Shown here piece after piece: positions 14,965-19,359 of a stretch of DNA of 19,359 bases. This DNA is from JBGTCY01 sp041748615 (lineage in GTDB: Bacteria; Bacteroidota; Bacteroidia; Chitinophagales; CAIOSU01), in contig JBGTCY010000264.1 of the NCBI GenBank assembly GCA_041748615.1, positions 1 through 19,359 of the forward strand, written 5' to 3'. The notes beneath the pieces are model-generated. The model saw only the letters and a list, made by a program, of their open reading frames with translations. It had not been told where the DNA came from and made no database searches. Every line of letters begins with the position of its first letter. Position 1 is the stretch's first letter. Both the position numbers and the translations under genes were made by a program.

Positions 14965-15006
14965 GTCCACCGTCCACGGACGACAGTCCACAGTGAACAG
15001 CCGAAC
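14965..15006. repeat. GTCCACN heptad tract between pepP and pssA
   Basis: Six in-phase heptamers: GTCCACC, GTCCACG, GACGACA, GTCCACA, GTGAACA, GCCGAAC. A looser TCA-rich continuation runs to the pepP stop near 15062. It fills much of the 110-base gap 14952-15061. Confidence 0.5.
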
Positions 15007-15061
15007 GCTATAGTTAATCATTTTCACATCGTCCAATCACCAAATCAAATTCATCACCATA

Positions 15062-16348
15062 TCAACTCATCAACTCTTCAATCTCCTCCGCCTCAACCGG
15101 AATATTTTTCATCAAATCCACCGCGCCTTTATCAGTGAGGAGCACATCATTTTCTATGCGAATGCCGAATCCTTCTTCCTTAATGTAAATTCCCGGCTCG
15201 CAGGTGAGCACCACTCCCGCTTTCATCGGCACGTAGCGGTTCCCGATGTCATGCACATCCAACCCAAGAAAATGAGCGGTGCCGTGCGGCATATATTTTT
15301 TCCAAAGCGGCTTATCCGGGTCTTGTTTTTTCACATCCTCGCTTTTCAAAAGTCCTAATTGCAGGAGTTCTTCCGTCACCACGCTTCCGACATCTTTATT
15401 GAAATCATCCAACCGGATTCCAGGCTGCATCATTTTCATGGCTGCCCGCTGAATGCGCAACACGGCATTGTAAACGTCTTTCTGCCGTTTTGAAAACTTG
15501 CCGCTCACCGGAATGGTGCGTGTGAGGTCGGCTGCATAGTTGGCATATTCAGCGCCAAAATCCAGCAGCAGCAAATCACCGTCATTGCATTTTTTATTAT
15601 TAGTGATGTAATGCAGAATGTTTGAACTTTTTCCGGAAGCGATAATAGGAGTATAAGCATGACCTGTCGCGCCATTCCGGATAAATTCATGAGTGATTTC
15701 GGCTTCCACTTCATACTCCGCTACGCCCGGTTTCACGAATTTCAAAATTCTGCGAAATGCCTTTTCAGTGATTGCGATTGCTTTTCCCAATAAATCAATT
15801 TCGATGGCTGATTTGACCGTGCGCAATTCCGACATAACGGGAGCCGCGCGTTCAAATTGATGCAGCGGGTACGCTTCTCTTATTTCTCTGGCGAAAAGCA
15901 AATCAAAGTCGGGCGTACCCGTGGATGCGCGGTCGTTTTCATTTGAATTGAGATAACAGGTTTCAGCCTGGTACATCACCATTTTCAGAATGCCGGGAAA
16001 CTCGTCTTTCCAAAAAACATTTTTAATCCCCGACACTTTCCGCGCCTGCTCCAGCGTCAGCTTCTCGCCTTCCCAAAGCATAATCAGCTCGCTGGTTTTT
16101 CTCACGAAAAGCGCTTCGCGGTATTTTTCCACCGGGCAATCGGGAAACAAAATCAGCGCGGTATCTTCCTGGTCAATGCCGGTCAGGTAAAACAGGTCGG
16201 ATTGCTGGCGAAAAGGGAAGGTAGCGTCCCCGTTGCGCGGCATCAGGTCGGCTGCGTTAAAAATCGCGACTGATTTTTTTTTGAGCCGGTCAGTGAAATT
16301 TTTTCTGTTTTGAATAAACAGGTTAGAATCAATCGGTTCGTAACGCAT
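15062..16348 (-). CDS. pepP: Xaa-Pro aminopeptidase (aminopeptidase P, M24B family)
   Basis: 428 residues, similar to E. coli PepP (441). It removes the N-terminal residue from peptides with proline in second position. The N-terminal AMP_N domain (about 4-130) precedes the pita-bread catalytic domain (about 180-428). All dinuclear metal ligands are present: Asp263 and Asp274 in L-D-F-G-A-E...A-A-D-L-T-R, His359 in H-G-T-A-H-F-L-G, Glu384 in C-E-P-G, and Glu399 in R-I-E-N-D. The protein is probably cytoplasmic, as no signal peptide is seen. The last residues (A-E-E-I-E-E-L-M-S) run into the repeat-like gap. The -7 box at 16372-16379 lies just before the start, giving a very short leader. Confidence 0.94.
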   Translation of the reverse strand: MRYEPIDSNLFIQNRKNFTDRLKKKSVAIFNAADLMPRNGDATFPFRQQSDLFYLTGIDQEDTALILFPDCPVEKYREALFVRKTSELIMLWEGEKLTLEQARKVSGIKNVFWKDEFPGILKMVMYQAETCYLNSNENDRASTGTPDFDLLFAREIREAYPLHQFERAAPVMSELRTVKSAIEIDLLGKAIAITEKAFRRILKFVKPGVAEYEVEAEITHEFIRNGATGHAYTPIIASGKSSNILHYITNNKKCNDGDLLLLDFGAEYANYAADLTRTIPVSGKFSKRQKDVYNAVLRIQRAAMKMMQPGIRLDDFNKDVGSVVTEELLQLGLLKSEDVKKQDPDKPLWKKYMPHGTAHFLGLDVHDIGNRYVPMKAGVVLTCEPGIYIKEEGFGIRIENDVLLTDKGAVDLMKNIPVEAEEIEELMS

Positions 16349-16371
16349 CTTGCTTATTGAATATTTGCAGG

Positions 16372-16379
16372 CAAAGGTA
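16372..16379 (-). promoter_or_regulatory. -7 promoter box for pepP
   Basis: On the minus strand this reads TACCTTTG, an exact TAnnTTTG match, 24 bases before the pepP ATG. No convincing TTTG is found at the -33 distance; that region falls inside the hairpin 16395-16424. Confidence 0.5.
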
Positions 16380-16394
16380 AGATTAGGCAGGTGT

Positions 16395-16424
16395 TTTTCA
16401 GCATGAAAATCGGGGGGCTGAAAA
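16395..16424 (-). terminator. Hairpin after the MORN lipoprotein gene
   Basis: TTTTCAGC (16395-16402) and GCTGAAAA (16417-16424) form a perfect 8-bp stem with a 14-base loop, 20 bases past the lipoprotein stop codon. There is no proper U-tract after the stem on the minus strand, so termination is only possible, not shown. Confidence 0.35.
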
Positions 16425-16444
16425 GTTGTAGTCCGCTTTCCGGT

Positions 16445-17566
16445 TTAAGGCAATACTGAGTCTGCGGATTCTACTAAGCGTCCTTCGTTGTAGTAATTCA
16501 CCCATTCAACTTTTCCACTGGCATCCCATTTAATAAACCTGCCGTGCGATTTGCCTTCTTTAAAATTGCGTTCGAATTCTTTCATGCCATTGGGATACCA
16601 GGCTGTGAAAGTGCCGTTTTCTTTTCCGTCTTTAAAGTACCCTTCTGATGATTTCTTGCCATTTTTAAAATAGGTAATGGATAATCCGTCTTCTTTTCCC
16701 ATGTTGTAATGGCGCACCCACTTAATCTGCCCGGTACGAAACCACTTGGTGACTTTGCCATGCTCTTTGCCGTCTGCAAAGTTGCCTTCAAAACCCTTCA
16801 CGCCATTGTCATACCATTCAATCCACAGTCCGTCTTTCACGCCATCTTTGAATGTCGCTTCCGCCACCGGCTTCCCGTCAGCATACCAATAGGGCCATTT
16901 GCCTTCTTTTTTTCCCTGCTTATATGCGCCTTCCGCTTTTTTCTGACCGTTGCTGTACCAGTAAAGCCAAAATCCTTCCTGCGCACCCTCCATGTAGTTT
17001 CCTTTTGATTCCTCCTGCCCGTTGTCGGCAAAAGTTACCCATTCACCTTCGCGTTTGTCATTGATGTAAGCGCCTTGTTCCATCAGTTGACCATTGAGAT
17101 GCCATTTTTGAAACTCCCCTTCATATTTACCGCTTTCTAAATATGCTTTCGAAGAAAGCTGACCATTCTCATAGTAGGTAATCGCATTGCCGTCAATTTT
17201 TCCATCCTTAAAAAATTCTTCTGACCCCAGCCTGCCGTCTTCAAAATAAAACTGAGAAACACTGTCTTGCAACCCGTTTTTATAATGTTCAATAAATTTT
17301 ATAGAGCCGTTCGGATACCAGGTGGTGGTGGGACCATGTTCCAGACCGTTTTGATATTGTATTTCCTTTTTCTTTTTGCCGTTTTCATAAAATTCGACAT
17401 ATTTCATTTTCTGCATAAACTCACCTTTACCCTGATAGGTCACCACAATCCGCGACCTGCCATCCGGAAAGGTTTTTAAAACCACATCATAGGGCTGACT
17501 CTTGAAAGAGCAGCCTGACAAAGTCACGATTAATACGTAGAAAATGAAAAAGAAAGGTCTTGTCAT
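16445..17566 (-). CDS. Lipoprotein with 13 tandem MORN/YwqK repeats
   Basis: 373 residues from the ATG at 17566. The signal peptide M-T-R-P-F-F-F-I-F-Y-V ends in a lipobox T-L-S-G-C, so Cys19 should be lipidated and the protein membrane anchored. The frame is open upstream to a TTG at 17650, but that extension contains the promoter box 17592-17599. From about residue 58 to the end there are about 13 units with an exact 23-residue period: W-Y-x-N-G-x-x-x-x-E-G-x-Y-x-x-G-K-x-x-G-x. Such repeats form an elongated beta-hairpin stack. The family is often labelled 'toxin-antitoxin system YwqK antitoxin', but nothing here supports an antitoxin role. Phospholipid or surface protein binding is possible; the function is unknown. 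It lies 88 bases after the T9SS gene stop and may share transcription with it. Confidence 0.85.
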   Translation of the reverse strand: MTRPFFFIFYVLIVTLSGCSFKSQPYDVVLKTFPDGRSRIVVTYQGKGEFMQKMKYVEFYENGKKKKEIQYQNGLEHGPTTTWYPNGSIKFIEHYKNGLQDSVSQFYFEDGRLGSEEFFKDGKIDGNAITYYENGQLSSKAYLESGKYEGEFQKWHLNGQLMEQGAYINDKREGEWVTFADNGQEESKGNYMEGAQEGFWLYWYSNGQKKAEGAYKQGKKEGKWPYWYADGKPVAEATFKDGVKDGLWIEWYDNGVKGFEGNFADGKEHGKVTKWFRTGQIKWVRHYNMGKEDGLSITYFKNGKKSSEGYFKDGKENGTFTAWYPNGMKEFERNFKEGKSHGRFIKWDASGKVEWVNYYNEGRLVESADSVLP

Positions 17567-17591
17567 TAAAGACTTCGTTAAAAAAGAGGAG

Positions 17592-17599
17592 CAAAGATA
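17592..17599 (-). promoter_or_regulatory. -7 promoter box for the MORN lipoprotein gene
   Basis: On the minus strand this reads TATCTTTG, an exact TAnnTTTG match, about 25 bases before the ATG at 17566. A TTTG lies 16 bases further upstream (17616-17619), closer than the ideal 19. The box decides for the ATG start over the longer TTG reading. Confidence 0.5.
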
Positions 17600-17653
17600 A
17601 AAAAATGATGCTTCCCAAACTCTAAGAGGAAAAATCTGCTTATTGAACAATTT

Positions 17654-19198
17654 TTAATTGGTTTTAATGATTTTAAAGAATTGCCGGCTTTCATCTGTAG
17701 TAAGGGAAACAACGTAAATGCCGGGAAGCAAATGTCGTAGCTGATATTTAAATGTATTTTCTCCAATATTTACAGGGGTTCCGGGCGATTCGATAAGTAC
17801 TTTACCGGATAAATCATACAGGTTAATGTTCATTTTCATATTCGATTGACTTCGAATAAAAACAGTGATTTCATCCTGAAACGGTGATGGAAACACCCTC
17901 AACCCGGTTTCATGTTTCATAATGGATGGAGTCGAAGTGGTGGAAAGGTTGATTACAAAAACCGGGATGGTGATGGAATTGCAAACTGTAACCGCGCAGG
18001 CTGTATTACAGGAAGTAAGTTTTACATTAAAGATTCCTCCGGTAGTGAAGTGATGACTTGGATTGGCTCCGGTACCGGTGTTGGAAGCAGAAGTCGGGTC
18101 GCCAAAATCCCAGGTGAAACTGTCGGCATTCACTGAAAGACTGAAAAAATTAACTTCCACTGAGTCTTCGGTTTGTCCGATGATTGGAGGAAGCGGCAGA
18201 TAGCCAAATAAAGCAAAAGGATCAAAGCAGCGCAAGCTATCCACAAATTCCAAATCATTATAGATGGTATTGCCTCCGACAACCCAGGCTGTCACCTTCA
18301 ACAAGGGAATACCAAAATCCGCTGAAAACCATTTGTATTCAATCACGCGCTCCGGCAAAATTTGTCCGGGTAAAAACTGATTTAATGCAATGGTGTCACC
18401 TTGAAAAATGATGGAATCCTGGTTAAATACTTCTGATTTCACGCGCAACACATTTTGAAACTCGCCAAAAGGTGTTTTCAATGTACCCCAACCGTCAATC
18501 TCATTGTAGCGTTGTTGAGTATGATTGTAGGAAAGTGAGATGGGGATTCCGGTGCCCGGAACGGAATCCAGCCTGAGTGCATAGTTGCTGAATGAAGTGT
18601 CTCGACTGCCGAACTCCAAAGGAAATTTGTAAATCCTGTCGGGGTTTTCAAACTCCAGCACAATCGGGAAATTCGACAATTTAGCGCCAATAGCTACCTG
18701 GCTGAGCGCGGTTTGTGTTTTGTCATAAAAATTATAAACGTCATTAATCGTGGCAATGCCGAGGTTGATGGAATCGCTTGCCAGCTCCGCCAAATCAAAG
18801 CGGGTTGCCCACCGGGTTAAACAAGATGTATTGCAAGTGAAATTACAGGAACCAGAACATATAAATTGAGAGCCTCCCCCATTCAGACAGTTAGCGTAAC
18901 AATTATTAAAGCAAAGGGCATTACACGATAAAATAAAAGCGGCAAAAAAGCCCGTTCGAATAGGACTTACAAAACGCGAAACGCGCTGAGAAACCGGAAC
19001 AAGATTTGAATAATCCCAGGTCACATTCGCACCGGTGGTGTCGAAATTATTCTGCCCGATTAAAAGCGGATTGATGCGGCTCAGAAAAAAACTATCATTC
19101 AATCCTGCAAAATCATCACTCTCATAAACCGGTTGCGCTTGAATAATTTGAGCGATGCCGGTGATGAGAAGAAAAAAGGTTACAATTTTTTTTAGCAT
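17654..19198 (-). CDS. Secreted PKD-like protein with cysteine ladder and T9SS type A sorting domain
   Basis: 514 residues. The signal peptide is about residues 1-21 (cleavage after A-Q-A). A segment at 92-126 has eight cysteines: C-x3-C-x3-C-x3-C, nine residues, then C-x3-C-x3-C-x3-C. A large middle region (about 130-325) shows no familiar domain. A PKD-like beta domain covers about 345-412, with F-T-W-D-F-G-D (361-367) and the H-H-F-T-T-G-G-I-F-N-V turn (382-392), plus Cys397, 401 and 406. The C-terminal sorting domain (about 432-514) has V-F-P-S-P-F and L-Y-D-L-S-G-K-V, with L-P-G-I-Y-V-V near the end. Type IX secretion should deliver it to the surface or medium. The role is unknown. A -7 box lies at 19263-19270. 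Confidence 0.85.
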   Translation of the reverse strand: MLKKIVTFFLLITGIAQIIQAQPVYESDDFAGLNDSFFLSRINPLLIGQNNFDTTGANVTWDYSNLVPVSQRVSRFVSPIRTGFFAAFILSCNALCFNNCYANCLNGGGSQFICSGSCNFTCNTSCLTRWATRFDLAELASDSINLGIATINDVYNFYDKTQTALSQVAIGAKLSNFPIVLEFENPDRIYKFPLEFGSRDTSFSNYALRLDSVPGTGIPISLSYNHTQQRYNEIDGWGTLKTPFGEFQNVLRVKSEVFNQDSIIFQGDTIALNQFLPGQILPERVIEYKWFSADFGIPLLKVTAWVVGGNTIYNDLEFVDSLRCFDPFALFGYLPLPPIIGQTEDSVEVNFFSLSVNADSFTWDFGDPTSASNTGTGANPSHHFTTGGIFNVKLTSCNTACAVTVCNSITIPVFVINLSTTSTPSIMKHETGLRVFPSPFQDEITVFIRSQSNMKMNINLYDLSGKVLIESPGTPVNIGENTFKYQLRHLLPGIYVVSLTTDESRQFFKIIKTN

Positions 19199-19262
19199 GC
19201 GATGTGCCGGGTCAAATACCTGTTATTGTATCGGGGGATTTAATAATTCTTTGCAGGAAGGA

Positions 19263-19270
19263 CAAAGTTA
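19263..19270 (-). promoter_or_regulatory. -7 promoter box for the cysteine-ladder T9SS gene
   Basis: On the minus strand this reads TAACTTTG, an exact TAnnTTTG match, 65 bases before the ATG at 19198. No clear TTTG is seen at the -33 distance. The remaining bases to the window end show no gene. Confidence 0.45.
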
Positions 19271-19359
19271 CAAAAAGTATTCACTTTTAATAAATTTCTT
19301 AAATGAATGTCTTGTCCTGAAATACGTTGACCATTTGTGATTAATTAAATGGTTAGGTT

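Noticed and set aside
14740..15138. 132-residue plus-strand open frame across pssA and pepP ends
   Set aside because: It overlaps the start of pssA and the end of pepP in antisense and runs through the heptad tract; there are no recognisable features.
16445..17566. Antitoxin of a toxin-antitoxin pair (as YwqK proteins are often labelled)
   Set aside because: It has a lipoprotein signal, is long and repetitive, and no toxin gene is next to it.
17567..17650. TTG-initiated extension of the MORN lipoprotein
   Set aside because: It overlaps the TATCTTTG box and would bury the lipoprotein signal peptide; the ATG at 17566 begins a proper signal with a lipobox.
19330..19353. ACCATTT / AAATGGT hairpin at the right edge
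   Set aside because: A 7-bp AT-rich stem with a 10-base loop cut close to the window end; nothing shows what it would serve.

Overview
The window is 19.4 kb of a chromosome from a Bacteroidota bacterium, probably an environmental member near the Sphingobacteriia/Chitinophagia side. The evidence is two secreted proteins with type IX secretion (T9SS) C-terminal sorting domains, promoters of the Bacteroidota TTTG / TAnnTTTG type, a short RsmI, and the fabH-efp-accB-accC gene order. Most of it is housekeeping. No phage, transposase, CRISPR array, rRNA or tRNA is visible.

Left part (1-5.0 kb): a short non-coding leader with a REP-like hairpin; a Uma2-type nuclease-fold protein; an AT-rich gene for a secreted seven-repeat (probably beta-propeller) T9SS protein; on the minus strand a DUF368 membrane protein (undecaprenyl-phosphate translocase family); and an arginase-fold protein that has lost the residues of one of the two metal sites.

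Middle (5.0-12.3 kb): a stand-alone methylmalonyl-CoA mutase large chain; a 0.37 kb nested palindromic repeat cluster; then a plus-strand run yceD/DUF177 - rpmF - fabH - efp - accB - accC. This run supplies a ribosomal protein, the first condensing enzyme of fatty-acid synthesis, an elongation factor for polyproline stretches, and the carrier and carboxylase parts of acetyl-CoA carboxylase. A textbook promoter precedes efp. The EF-P has an unusual tip loop with no lysine at the usually modified position, and the L32 lacks a zinc ribbon. plsX, often found between rpmF and fabH, is absent.

Right part (12.3-19.2 kb): everything is on the minus strand. In transcription order: a T9SS/PKD-like secreted protein with a striking regular cysteine ladder, a lipoprotein of 13 tandem 23-residue MORN/YwqK repeats, aminopeptidase P, phosphatidylserine synthase overlapping purS, RsmI and an inositol-monophosphatase-family protein.

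Several intergenic gaps hold degenerate tracts with a 7-bp period. The most notable points are the degenerate arginase fold, the cysteine ladder, the EF-P loop, the nested palindrome at 7301-7666 and the heptad hairpin between accB and accC. No complete new multi-gene system is evident.
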